Assembly: GCF_024171865.1 (NCBI RefSeq)
Contig: NZ_JAMTCN010000003.1
Coordinates: forward strand, 62,001-126,000
Direction: 5' to 3'
DNA: 64,000 nucleotides
Origin: Prauserella aidingensis
GTDB lineage: Bacteria; Actinomycetota; Actinomycetes; Mycobacteriales; Pseudonocardiaceae
Part shown: one piece after another, positions 1 through 7,793 of the stretch
Layout: each line of letters starts with the position of its first letter
How positions within the stretch are numbered: position 1 is the stretch's first letter
Notes under the pieces: generated by a model
What the model saw: only the letters and a program-made list of their open reading frames with translations
The model's database searches: none
What the model was told of the DNA's origin: nothing
Made by a program: the position numbers and the translations under genes

Positions 1-534
1 CGAATCCGGGTCACTGCGGAAGAGACCGAACGCCCGGTCCGCGAACGCCGCCCGCGAGCTCCACGTCTTCTGTCCCGACACGAGCCAACCCCCGTCGGTA
101 CGGACCGCCCGACTCCGCAGTGCGGCGATGTCGCTGCCCGCCTCCGGTTCGGACCACGCCTGCGCCCACACCTGCTCACCTCGCGCCATCGCGGGCAGAA
201 TCCGGTCGCGCTGCTGCGCGGTGCCGTGGGCGAACAGCGTCGGGGCAAGCATGAAGATGCCGTTCTGCCCCACGCGCCCGGGTGCGCCCGCCGCGTAGTA
301 CTCCTCCTCGAACAACAGCCACTGCAGCAGCGAAGCGTCCCTGCCGGTGTACTCGGCGGGCCAGGTGACGACCGACAGCCGCGCGTCGGCCAGCCGCGCC
401 TCCCACTCGCGATGGGCCGCGAACCCCTCGGCCGTGTCCATCGACGGCAGGGCGGGCCGGGGCACGTTGTCGGCGAGCCACGCCCGGACCTCGTCGCGGA
501 AGGCCGCCGACTCCGCATCGATGTCGAGGTCCAT
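1..534 (-). CDS. fadE31: Acyl-CoA dehydrogenase, FadE31-like (3' end cut by window edge)
   Basis: The first 178 residues of a flavin-dependent acyl-CoA dehydrogenase are visible; the C-terminal half lies outside the window. The N-terminal helical domain (MDLDIDAESAAFRDEV) and the middle-domain motif QAWSEPEAGSDIAALRS (about 135-150), which contacts FAD and substrate, are typical of the family. The wording closely resembles mycobacterial FadE31 as I remember it. The ATG lies one base after the stop of the upstream crotonase, so the two are co-transcribed with fadD3. Known role of the group: dehydrogenation of CoA thioesters of steroid C/D-ring (HIP) intermediates. The exact substrate is inferred from the neighbours. 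Confidence 0.75.
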   Translation of the reverse strand, partial: MDLDIDAESAAFRDEVRAWLADNVPRPALPSMDTAEGFAAHREWEARLADARLSVVTWPAEYTGRDASLLQWLLFEEEYYAAGAPGRVGQNGIFMLAPTLFAHGTAQQRDRILPAMARGEQVWAQAWSEPEAGSDIAALRSRAVRTDGGWLVSGQKTWSSRAAFADRAFGLFRSDPDS

Positions 535-535
535 G

Positions 536-1462
536 TCAGCTCCCCGCGTCGCGCATCGACGTCGCCGTCTGCCCCGCCAGCGGGTCCTCCTGCGTCTCGG
601 CGTTGTGGGCGTGGGCGAAGTGGTGCAGGCCGAACACCGAGTCCATACCGGAGCGCATGCCCATCAGGTCCTGCGCCTGGTTCACGGCCTTCTTCGCCAG
701 TGTGAGCCCGAACGCGGGCATCTCGGCGATCGTGTCGGTGAGGCCCGTCGTCGTGTCCTGCAGCTCGTCCCGGGGCACGACGCGGCTGACCATGCCCCAC
801 TCCTTCGCCCGGTGCGCGTCGAACCGCTGCCCGGTCAGCAGCACCTCCTTGGCGGCGGCGGGTCCGAGCACCCACGGGTGGGCGAAGTACTCGACGCCGG
901 GGATGCCCATGCGCACCACCGGGTCGGCGAAGAACGCGTCCTCGGAGGCGACGATCAGGTCGCACACCCACGCCAGCATCAGCCCGCCCGCGATGCACGC
1001 GCCCTGGACCGACGCGATCATCGGTTTGGGAATCTCCCGCCAGCGCCGGCACATGCCGAGATACACCTCCGACTCGCGGGCGAACCGTCGATCGCCACCC
1101 TCCCGATCGGTGTGGTCCCACCACAGCACGGCCTTGCGGTCGTAGCTGACGTCCACGTCACGCCCCGGCGAGCTGATGTCGTGTCCCGCGGAGAAGTGTT
1201 TGCCCTCGCCGGCCAACACGATCACCTTCACCTCGGGATCGTCGACGGCACGCGTGAACGCGGCGTCGAGTGCGTAGGTCATCACCGAGTTCTGGGCGTT
1301 GCGGTACTCCGGCCGGTTCATCGTCACCACGGCGACGGCGCCGCGGCGCTCGTAGCGCACGATCTCCTCGCCGGTTCCCCCGGTGCCGTTCCCGTCGGCC
1401 CTGTTCTCGTCGGCCCTGTTCTCGTCGGTCCTGCTCTCGTCGGTCCTGTTCTCGTCGGTCAT
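536..1462 (-). CDS. Enoyl-CoA hydratase/isomerase family protein in steroid C/D-ring cluster
   Basis: A 308-residue crotonase-fold protein. The core begins near residue 33 (IVRYERRGAVAVVTMNRPEY). The first oxyanion-hole segment is GKHFSAGHDISS (about 107-118) and the second is QGACIAGGLMLA, as in CoA-thioester hydratases and isomerases. The ATG overlaps the fadD3 stop by 4 bp (ATGA), so translation is probably coupled. The first 30 residues are odd: they are encoded by four 15-bp tandem copies that give repeated TDENR/ADENR pentapeptides and are not part of the fold. Length is above the usual 260, in line with the longer EchA13-like type. The precise substrate is not determined; a HIP-CoA pathway step is inferred from context. 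Confidence 0.8.
   Translation of the reverse strand: MTDENRTDESRTDENRADENRADGNGTGGTGEEIVRYERRGAVAVVTMNRPEYRNAQNSVMTYALDAAFTRAVDDPEVKVIVLAGEGKHFSAGHDISSPGRDVDVSYDRKAVLWWDHTDREGGDRRFARESEVYLGMCRRWREIPKPMIASVQGACIAGGLMLAWVCDLIVASEDAFFADPVVRMGIPGVEYFAHPWVLGPAAAKEVLLTGQRFDAHRAKEWGMVSRVVPRDELQDTTTGLTDTIAEMPAFGLTLAKKAVNQAQDLMGMRSGMDSVFGLHHFAHAHNAETQEDPLAGQTATSMRDAGS
1399..1458 (-). repeat. 15-bp in-frame tandem repeat in the crotonase N-terminus
   Basis: Four consecutive copies of a 15-bp unit (plus strand CCCTGTTCTCGTCGG with one or two changes), followed on the upstream side by a degenerate fifth copy. The unit is a multiple of three, so it adds charged pentapeptides (T/A-D-E-N-R) ahead of the enzyme fold without shifting frame. 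Confidence 0.85.
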
Positions 1463-3033
1463 GCCACTTTCTCCTTGCCCAGCAGGCGTTTGAGGACCTT
1501 CCCCGACGCGTTCCGCGGCAGCTCGCCGACGAACTCCACCGAGCGGGGACGTTTGTAGTTGGCGAGCCGCTGCCGGCAGTGTTCGAGCAGCGTCTCCTCG
1601 GACGGCGGTCCGGACGGCGCCGTGTCGGTCGTGACGACGAACGCCTTGCCGACCTCGCCGAGACGCGGGTCGGGCACGCCGACGACCGCGACCTCCGCAA
1701 CACCGTCCACACGGGACAGTTCTTGTTCGATCTCTGCCGGGTAGACGTTGAACCCGCCGCAGATGTACATGTCCTTGAGCCGGTCGGTGATCGACAGGTT
1801 GCCCGCTTCGTCGAGCCGCCCGACGTCGCCGGTGTGCAGCCAGCCGTCGGCGTCGATCGCCTGCGCGGTCGCCTCCGGGTCGTCGAGGTAGCCGCGCATC
1901 ACGTTCGGACCGCGCAGCAACACCTCGTCACGGTCACCGATGCGAACCTCGAACCCGGCGGCTGCGCGGCCGCACGTGCGCGCGATGGTGGCGGGGTCGT
2001 CGCCCGGTTCGCACATCGTCGCGACAACGGCCTCGGTGAGGCCGTACGCGGTCAGTACGACGTCGAATCCGAGCTCGGCGCCCATCCGTTCGACGAGCGT
2101 GACCGGCACGGTGGCCGCGCCGGTGACCGCCAGTCGCAGCGACGAGAGGTCCGCCGTCGCGCGGTCCGGATGGTCGAGCAGGGTCCGGAACACGGTCGGC
2201 GCCGCGGGCAGGATCGAGACCCGCTCGCGCTCGATCAGTTCGAGCGCTGCCGCCGCGTCGAAGGCGGCCTGCGGCACGAGCGTGGCCCCGGTCAACAACC
2301 CGACGAGAACACCCGCCTTGTAGCCGAAGCTGTGGAAGAACGGGTTGACCACGAGGTATCGGTCGTCGGAGGTGACGTCGCCGCGGCCTGCCCATGCGGC
2401 GGCGACGTCGAGCGACTGCCGGTGCGCCGACAGCACCCCCTTGCTGCGGCCCGTGGTACCCGAGGTGAACAGGATGTCGGCGATGTCGTCGGCGCCGACC
2501 GCCGCGGCGCGCGCGTCGGCCTCGGCCGGGTCGACGGCCGAGGCCACCTCGCCGAGTGCCTCCCAGTCGACGGCGACCGGATCGGGCCGGAGCGGCCCCG
2601 GCAGCGGCACCCGCACGACGAGCCGGAGCGTGTCGAGGTCGCCGTCGCCCGCGGCCGCCCTGAGGTCGGCGAGCCGGTCGGTGCCCAGGAAGTCCCCGGC
2701 GACGACCAGCGCCACCGCCCCGCTGCGACGGATCAGGTCGGCCGCCTCGGCACCGGTGAACCGGGTGTTGATCGGCACCAGCGTCGCCCCGGCGTAGTGC
2801 GCGCCGAGCGCGGCGATCACCCAGTGGTGCGTGTTGGGCGAGTTCACGGCCACCCGGTCGCCGCTGCGGACGCCGCGCGCCGCCAACGCCCGCGCCATGA
2901 CGCGAACGTGTTCCAGAAGCTGTTCGAACGTGATCCGCACCGATCCGTCGACGATCGCTTCCCGGTCTCCGAACCGTTCCGAAGCAGCGTGCAACGCCTT
3001 CGGGATCGTCACCGGATTCCCTGTCTCGCTCAT
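1459..3033 (-). CDS. fadD3: Acyl-CoA synthetase FadD3 (HIP-CoA ligase)
   Basis: A 524-residue ANL-superfamily acyl-CoA ligase. The P-loop motif LFTSGTTGRSKG lies near 170-181, the adenylate-binding motif TAYGLTEA near 315, and the C-terminal hinge/lysine region GWLHTGDVGRLDE...KDMYICGGFNVYPAE near 400-440. Several stretches (SDDRYLVVNPFFHSFGYKAG) match mycobacterial FadD3, which activates 3a-alpha-H-4-alpha(3'-propanoate)-7a-beta-methylhexahydro-1,5-indanedione (HIP) with CoA and opens C/D-ring catabolism. The ATG at 3033 is chosen because GGGAG precedes it; longer in-frame starts would run into the divergent promoter. It diverges from fadE30, the same arrangement as in Mycobacterium. Confidence 0.9.
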   Translation of the reverse strand: MSETGNPVTIPKALHAASERFGDREAIVDGSVRITFEQLLEHVRVMARALAARGVRSGDRVAVNSPNTHHWVIAALGAHYAGATLVPINTRFTGAEAADLIRRSGAVALVVAGDFLGTDRLADLRAAAGDGDLDTLRLVVRVPLPGPLRPDPVAVDWEALGEVASAVDPAEADARAAAVGADDIADILFTSGTTGRSKGVLSAHRQSLDVAAAWAGRGDVTSDDRYLVVNPFFHSFGYKAGVLVGLLTGATLVPQAAFDAAAALELIERERVSILPAAPTVFRTLLDHPDRATADLSSLRLAVTGAATVPVTLVERMGAELGFDVVLTAYGLTEAVVATMCEPGDDPATIARTCGRAAAGFEVRIGDRDEVLLRGPNVMRGYLDDPEATAQAIDADGWLHTGDVGRLDEAGNLSITDRLKDMYICGGFNVYPAEIEQELSRVDGVAEVAVVGVPDPRLGEVGKAFVVTTDTAPSGPPSEETLLEHCRQRLANYKRPRSVEFVGELPRNASGKVLKRLLGKEKVA

Positions 3034-3059
3034 CCCGCTCCCTTGTTGGACGAGAAATC

Positions 3060-3073
3060 TAGAACGTGTTCTT
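3060..3073. promoter_or_regulatory. KstR-type operator in the fadD3/fadE30 divergent promoter
   Basis: TAGAACGTGTTCTT contains the inverted repeat AGAAC-N2-GTTCT around the core AACGTGTT. It fits the KstR consensus TnnAACnnGTTnnA at all positions but the last. It sits between the two divergent starts, 27 bp from fadD3 and 33 bp from fadE30, next to an AT-rich stretch (TTATTATGC) that probably holds the promoter. The mycobacterial orthologues are controlled by KstR2, whose box is different (AnCAAGnnCTTGnT); I do not see that box here. Confidence 0.6.
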
Positions 3074-3105
3074 ATTATGCTAGCGCACGGTAGCAGGAGG
3101 TGTGA

Positions 3106-4290
3106 GTGGAGAACCACGAGCGATTCCGGCGAGAGGTGGCCACCTGGCTCGCCGACAACCTCACCGGCGAGTTCGCCGGCGTGCGCGGACTCGGCGGCCC
3201 CGGCCGGGAACACGAGGCGTTCGAGGCACGACTCGCGTGGGAACGCCACCTCGCGGCCGCGGGATGGACGTGCGTCGGCTGGCCCACCGAGTTCGGCGGC
3301 CGCGGCCTGTCACTGGCCGAACAGGTGATCTTCCACGAGGAGTACGCCGCCTCCGGCGCACCCGCACGCGTGAGCCACCTCGGGGAGCAACTGCTGGGGC
3401 CGACGCTCATCGCGTTCGGCACCCCGGAGCAGCAGCGGCGGTTCCTGCCCCCGATCCGCGCGGTCGAGCAGCTGTGGTGCCAGGGCTACTCCGAACCGGG
3501 TGCCGGGTCGGACCTCGCCGCGGTGTCGACCACGGCCCGCCTCGAACCCGGCGCAGGCGGCGACGGTGGCCCGGGCTGGATCCTCAACGGGCAGAAGATC
3601 TGGACGTCCCTGGCACACGTCGCGGACTGGTGTTTCGTCGTCGCGCGCACCGAACCCGGGTCGACGCGACACCACGGACTCTCCTACCTGCTCGTGCCGA
3701 TGGACCAGCCCGGCGTCACGGTCCGCCCGATCACGCAGCTCACCGGGACGTCCGAGTTCAACGAGGTGTTCTTCGACGACGCCCGCACCGAGGCGGGACT
3801 GGTCGTCGGCGAGCCGGGTGACGGCTGGCGCGTCGCGATGGGCACGCTCGGTTTCGAACGCGGCGTGTCGACGCTGGGCCAGCAGATCGGGTTCCGCCGC
3901 GAGCTGGACGGCATCGTCGCGCAGGCGCGCGCGACGGGCACGATCGACGACCCGGTGCTCCGCGACGACCTCGCCCGCGCCCGGATCGACCTGCGGATAC
4001 TGCGCGCGCACGCACTCCGCACGCTGGAACGCGAGCCGGGACCCGACGTCGCCGTGGGCAAGCTGCTGTGGGCCGGCTGGCACCGGCGGCTCGGCGAACT
4101 GGCGGTGCGCGCCCGCGGCGCCCGCGCCCTCACGACCGACGGCGACCTCGACGAGTGGCAGCGCCTGCTGCTGTTCAGCCGCGCGGACACGATCTACGGC
4201 GGCTCCGACGAGATCCAGCGCAACATCATCGCCGAGCGGGTACTCGGACTTCCCAAGGAACCCAGGAACACGACGGAGGAACGCCGATGA
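3106..4290 (+). CDS. fadE30: Acyl-CoA dehydrogenase FadE30
   Basis: A 394-residue acyl-CoA dehydrogenase covering N-terminal, middle and C-terminal domains. The flavin/substrate motif CQGYSEPGAGSDLAAVS lies near 125-141, the beta-domain has GQKIWTSLAHVADWC, and the C-terminus has the FAD-binding YGGSDEIQRNIIAERVLGLP. GTG at 3106 is preceded by AGGAGG at 5 bp spacing. It resembles mycobacterial FadE30, which dehydrogenates 5-hydroxy-HIP-CoA-type intermediates in steroid C/D-ring breakdown. It leads an operon with ipdF (ATGA overlap) and fadA6. Confidence 0.9.
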   Translation: MENHERFRREVATWLADNLTGEFAGVRGLGGPGREHEAFEARLAWERHLAAAGWTCVGWPTEFGGRGLSLAEQVIFHEEYAASGAPARVSHLGEQLLGPTLIAFGTPEQQRRFLPPIRAVEQLWCQGYSEPGAGSDLAAVSTTARLEPGAGGDGGPGWILNGQKIWTSLAHVADWCFVVARTEPGSTRHHGLSYLLVPMDQPGVTVRPITQLTGTSEFNEVFFDDARTEAGLVVGEPGDGWRVAMGTLGFERGVSTLGQQIGFRRELDGIVAQARATGTIDDPVLRDDLARARIDLRILRAHALRTLEREPGPDVAVGKLLWAGWHRRLGELAVRARGARALTTDGDLDEWQRLLLFSRADTIYGGSDEIQRNIIAERVLGLPKEPRNTTEERR

Positions 4291-5111
4291 CCGAACCGGC
4301 AGTGACCGGGCCGCAGCGCTCGACGGCACCGGAACACGCACGGCCACCGGCGTGTCCGACACCGCACGACCTGCTCGTGGGCGAGGTCGTGGTGGTCACC
4401 GCGGCGGCGGGAACGGGCATCGGCTCGGCGACGGCCAGGCGCTGCCTCGAGGAGGGCGCCCGCGTTGTCGTCAGCGACTGGCACGAGCGCAGGTTGACCG
4501 AACGGGCCGAGGAACTCGCCGAGTTCGGCGAGGTGCACGCCGTTCCCTGCGACGTGACCGACGACGACCAGGTCGTGGCCCTGATCGACGCCGCGTGCGA
4601 GCACTTCGGCCGGATCGACGTGATGGTCAACAACGCGGGCCTCGGCGGTACGCAGTCCATTCTGGACATGTCCGACGAGGAATGGTCCCGTGTCCTCGAC
4701 ATCACGTTGAATGGCACGTTCCGCTGCACGCGTGCGGCGACGCGGCGGTTCGTCGCGCAGGGCGGCGGCGGGGTCGTCGTGAACAACGCGTCCGTCGTCG
4801 GCTGGCGGGCGCAACAGGGCCAGGCGCACTACGCGGCCGCGAAGGCCGGGGTGATGGCACTGACTCGCTGCGCTGCGATGGACGTCGCCGAGCACGGCAT
4901 CCGCATCAACGCCGTCGCACCGAGCCTGGCCGCACACCCCTTCCTCGCCAAGGTGACGAGCGAGGAACTGCTGACCGAGCTCGCGGGCCGCGAGGCGTTC
5001 GGCCGGGCGGCCGAACCCTGGGAGATCGCGAACGTCATGGTGTGGCTCGCGTCCGGCTACGCCACCTATCTCACGGGCGAGACCGTGTCCGTGTCGAGCC
5101 AGCACCCGTAG
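4287..5111 (+). CDS. ipdF: Short-chain dehydrogenase IpdF-like (5-hydroxy-HIP-CoA dehydrogenase)
   Basis: A 274-residue SDR. The nucleotide-binding motif is the variant VVTAAAGTGIGSATARR (about 37-53) with TAAAGTGIG in place of TGxxxGIG, as in the mycobacterial Rv3559c/IpdF group. NNAG lies near 116, the catalytic Ser is in NNASVVGW, and the YAAAK catalytic pair is near 181-185. ATG at 4287 overlaps the fadE30 stop by 4 bp. Known role of the group: redox chemistry at the C5 oxygen of HIP-CoA. The extra 30-residue N-terminus is Pro/Ala-rich and probably unstructured. Confidence 0.85.
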   Translation: MTEPAVTGPQRSTAPEHARPPACPTPHDLLVGEVVVVTAAAGTGIGSATARRCLEEGARVVVSDWHERRLTERAEELAEFGEVHAVPCDVTDDDQVVALIDAACEHFGRIDVMVNNAGLGGTQSILDMSDEEWSRVLDITLNGTFRCTRAATRRFVAQGGGGVVVNNASVVGWRAQQGQAHYAAAKAGVMALTRCAAMDVAEHGIRINAVAPSLAAHPFLAKVTSEELLTELAGREAFGRAAEPWEIANVMVWLASGYATYLTGETVSVSSQHP

Positions 5112-5120
5112 GAGGAATCC

Positions 5121-6275
5121 ATGGCCGAGGCCTACCTCGTCGACGCCGTCCGCACGCCCGTGGGCAAACGCGGCGGCGCACTGTCCACTGTGCACTCCGG
5201 GGATCTGGGCGGGCACGTGCTCGGCGCGCTCGTGGAACGGACGGGTATCGATCCGGCGACCGTCGACGACGTCATCCTGGGGTGCACCGACACGCTCGGC
5301 CCGCAGTCCGGCAACATCGCGCGCACGGCGTGGCTGGCCGCGGGCATGCCGGACCACGTGCCGGGCGTGACCGTGGACCGGCAGTGCGGATCGAGCCAGC
5401 AGGCGGTCCACTTCGCAGCGCAGGCGGTGCTGTCCGGCACGGCCGGCGCGGTGATCGCGGGCGGGGTGCAGAACATGAGCGCGATCCCGATCAGCGCCGC
5501 CATGCTGGCCGGCCGCGAGTACGGATTCGACGACCCGTTCTCCGGCTCGACGGGCTGGCACAAGCGTTACGGCGACGTCGAGGTCTCCCAGTTCCGCAGC
5601 GCCGACATGATCGCCCGGCACTGGGACATCACCCGCGAGCAGATGGAGGCCTACGCCTACCGCAGCCACCAGCGCGCCCTGCGCGCCGCCGACGACGGCG
5701 TCTTCGACGCCGAACTCGCCGGGCTCGCCGAGCTGACCGCGGACGAGGGACCGCGCCGCGGGACCACGCCGGAGGAGATGGCCGGGCTGCCGCCGTTGGC
5801 GGAGGACTCGCTGATCACGGCGGCCACGGCCAGTCAGATCTCCGACGGCGCGAGCGCCGCGCTCGTCGTGTCGGAGGACTACGTTCGCGACCACGGCCTG
5901 ACCCCGCGCGCCCGGATCCACCACCTGTCGGTCTCGGCCGCCGACCCGGTGTGGATGCTCACCGGTCCCATCCCCGCGACGTCGCGGGCGCTGCGCCGGA
6001 CCGGCCTGGCGGTCGACGACATCGACCTGTTCGAGGTCAACGAGGCGTTCGCCGGCGTGGTGCTGGCGTGGCTCGACGAGACCGGCGCCGACCCGGAGCG
6101 CGTCAACGTCAACGGCGGTGCGATCGCGCTCGGCCACCCGATCGGCGCCAGCGGCACGAAGCTCCTGGCCACGTTGTTGCACGAACTGGAACGTCGCGGC
6201 GGCCGCTACGGGCTGCAGACCATGTGCGAAGGCGGCGGCACGGCCAACGTCACGATCATCGAACGCCTCGCGTAG
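5121..6275 (+). CDS. fadA6: Acetyl-CoA acyltransferase (thiolase) FadA6
   Basis: A 384-residue thiolase. The nucleophile Cys lies in DRQCGSSQQA near residue 92. NEAFAG (about 313) and GHPIGASG (about 343) carry the asparagine/histidine elements, and the second catalytic Cys is in TMCEGGG near 373. Sequence and position match mycobacterial FadA6, the thiolase that ends steroid C/D-ring beta-oxidation. AGGAGG lies 6 bp before the ATG, 10 bp after ipdF, so it belongs to the fadE30-ipdF-fadA6 operon. No terminator-like hairpin follows directly; a repeat-rich spacer does. Confidence 0.9.
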   Translation: MAEAYLVDAVRTPVGKRGGALSTVHSGDLGGHVLGALVERTGIDPATVDDVILGCTDTLGPQSGNIARTAWLAAGMPDHVPGVTVDRQCGSSQQAVHFAAQAVLSGTAGAVIAGGVQNMSAIPISAAMLAGREYGFDDPFSGSTGWHKRYGDVEVSQFRSADMIARHWDITREQMEAYAYRSHQRALRAADDGVFDAELAGLAELTADEGPRRGTTPEEMAGLPPLAEDSLITAATASQISDGASAALVVSEDYVRDHGLTPRARIHHLSVSAADPVWMLTGPIPATSRALRRTGLAVDDIDLFEVNEAFAGVVLAWLDETGADPERVNVNGGAIALGHPIGASGTKLLATLLHELERRGGRYGLQTMCEGGGTANVTIIERLA

Positions 6276-6369
6276 GCCGAGCCGCCCCCTCGAGCCCGTG
6301 TTGCTCCCACCCGTCACCCGGCCACCACCCCTCACCGACGCGCTGCCGCGCGGCTGCGCTATCGGGCCC

Positions 6370-6516
6370 GTGTTGCACCTCCAGGGGACCGTGTTGCAGA
6401 TCCAGGGGACCGTGTTGCAGGTCTCGGAGCCCGTGTTGCAGGTCCAGGCGGCTGTGTTGCTGGCCTAGGACGCCGTGTTGCCGGTCCGGGGGACCGTGTT
6501 GCGGATCCGGGCACCG
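6370..6516 (+). repeat. Array of seven 21-bp tandem repeats (GTGTTGC family), forward
   Basis: GTGTTGC begins at 6370, 6391, 6412, 6433, 6454, 6475 and 6496, exactly every 21 bp. The unit is approximately GTGTTGCAGGTCCAGGGGACC. The array lies in the 543-bp non-coding gap between fadA6 and the 2-hydroxyacid dehydrogenase. An isolated GTGTTGC also occurs at 6298. No open reading frame here looks like a gene. The 21-bp period equals about two helical turns. Confidence 0.85.
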
Positions 6517-6643
6517 CGGTGAGTCGCGGGGTGACGTCACATCGCCATGTCGACACACGGCGCCGTCCCGATACGCCGGCGACCGCACCGCCCGGCTGTC
6601 CGCACCCTCGTCCCGCGTCGCGGCACCACGGCCCCGCGAATCG

Positions 6644-6748
6644 ACAACACCAGCCCCCGAACGTGCAACACGAGGCCCGGAACCTGCAACACGAGCCCGC
6701 GAGGACGCAACACGGGCCCCGGAACCTGCAACACGGCGGGTCCGGATC
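6644..6748 (-). repeat. Array of five 21-bp tandem repeats, same family, inverted
   Basis: The complement of the same unit occurs in reverse orientation: (G/A)CAACAC at 6644, 6665, 6686, 6707 and 6728, again at 21-bp steps. Together with the forward array it forms a large imperfect inverted repeat around a spacer of about 130 bp (6517-6643) in which I see no gene. Copies carry GGAACCTGCAACACG, the complement of the units at 38.1 kb. Confidence 0.85.
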
Positions 6749-6818
6749 ACACCGGCGGCACGGTGCCGTCGCTCCTCGATAGAGTGCCGTCGGGCGCGTG
6801 CGACGAAGGAGCGATGCG

Positions 6819-7793
6819 ATGACCGGCACGAGACCACGGATCGTGGTCAGCAGGTGGATCCCCGACGACGCCGTGGCGATGCTGCGCGAAGCCGGCGAGG
6901 TGTGGCTTCCCGAGCCCGACCGGGCGCTGCCCACGGCGGAACTGCACCAACGACTCGCCGGGGCCGACGCCGCCGTGGTCACCCTCAGCGAACGGGCGGA
7001 CGCCGACTTCGCGGACGCCGCCGGACCGCAGCTGAAGGTCGTCGCGAACGTCGCGGTCGGCTACGACAACATCGACGTCCCCGCACTCGCCGAGCGCGGC
7101 GTCACGGTCACCAACACGCCCGGCGTGCTGACCGACGCCACCGCCGACATCGCGTTCGGCCTCCTGCTGTCGGTCACGCGCAGACTCGGTGAGGGTGAGC
7201 GCCTGCTGCGCGCGGGCACTCCGTGGTCGTTCCACCTCGGCTTCATGCTCGGCTCCGGACTGCAGGGCAAGACGCTCGGCATCATCGGACTCGGGCAGAT
7301 CGGCACAGCGATGGCGGAGCGGGCCCGGGCCTTCGGCATGTCGATCGTCTACACGGGACGCCGCCGCGCCCCTGCGGAGGTCGAGTCGGCCCTCGATGCG
7401 ACGTATCTGCCGCAGGACGAGCTGCTGGCCACCGCGGACGTCGTCTCGCTGCACTGCCCGCTCACCCCACAGACCCGTCACCTGATCGACGCCGACGCGC
7501 TCGCGGCGATGAAACCGACGGCGTTCCTGGTCAACACCACGCGCGGACCGGTGGTCGACGAGGCCGCACTCGCCGCGGCCCTGCGCGAGGGCACGATCGC
7601 AGGCGCCGGACTCGACGTCTTCGAGAACGAACCCGACGTCCACCCGGACCTGCTCGACCTCGACAACGTCGCACTCGCCCCGCACCTCGGGTCGGCGACC
7701 GTCGAGACCCGCACCGCCATGGCGACGCTCGCCGCCCGCAACGTGCTCGCCGTCCTGGCGGGCGAGCCCCCGCTGACCGAGGTGACACCGTGA
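6819..7793 (+). CDS. D-2-hydroxyacid dehydrogenase (glyoxylate/hydroxypyruvate reductase type)
   Basis: A 324-residue NAD(P)-dependent D-isomer 2-hydroxyacid dehydrogenase. The substrate-domain segment NVAVGYDNIDVPA (about 74-86) is typical. The Rossmann motif GIIGLGQIG lies near 150-158. The catalytic triad is Arg in NTTRGPVVD, Glu in FENEPDVHP and His in LAPHLGSA. ATG at 6819 is preceded by GAAGGAG; an earlier ATG at 6814 runs at once into a stop. It overlaps the glycerate kinase gene by 4 bp (GTGA), which suggests reduction of glyoxylate or hydroxypyruvate to glycolate or glycerate. Exact substrate not proven. Confidence 0.85.
   Translation: MTGTRPRIVVSRWIPDDAVAMLREAGEVWLPEPDRALPTAELHQRLAGADAAVVTLSERADADFADAAGPQLKVVANVAVGYDNIDVPALAERGVTVTNTPGVLTDATADIAFGLLLSVTRRLGEGERLLRAGTPWSFHLGFMLGSGLQGKTLGIIGLGQIGTAMAERARAFGMSIVYTGRRRAPAEVESALDATYLPQDELLATADVVSLHCPLTPQTRHLIDADALAAMKPTAFLVNTTRGPVVDEAALAAALREGTIAGAGLDVFENEPDVHPDLLDLDNVALAPHLGSATVETRTAMATLAARNVLAVLAGEPPLTEVTP

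Noticed and set aside
6370-6748. Possible CRISPR array
   Set aside because: The 21-bp units follow each other directly with no unique spacers, units are degenerate, orientation flips, and no cas genes are present.
3500-7192. A 1230-codon frame running through fadE30, ipdF and fadA6
   Set aside because: It is the +1 shadow of three well-supported genes and consists of Arg/Ala/Pro-rich text.
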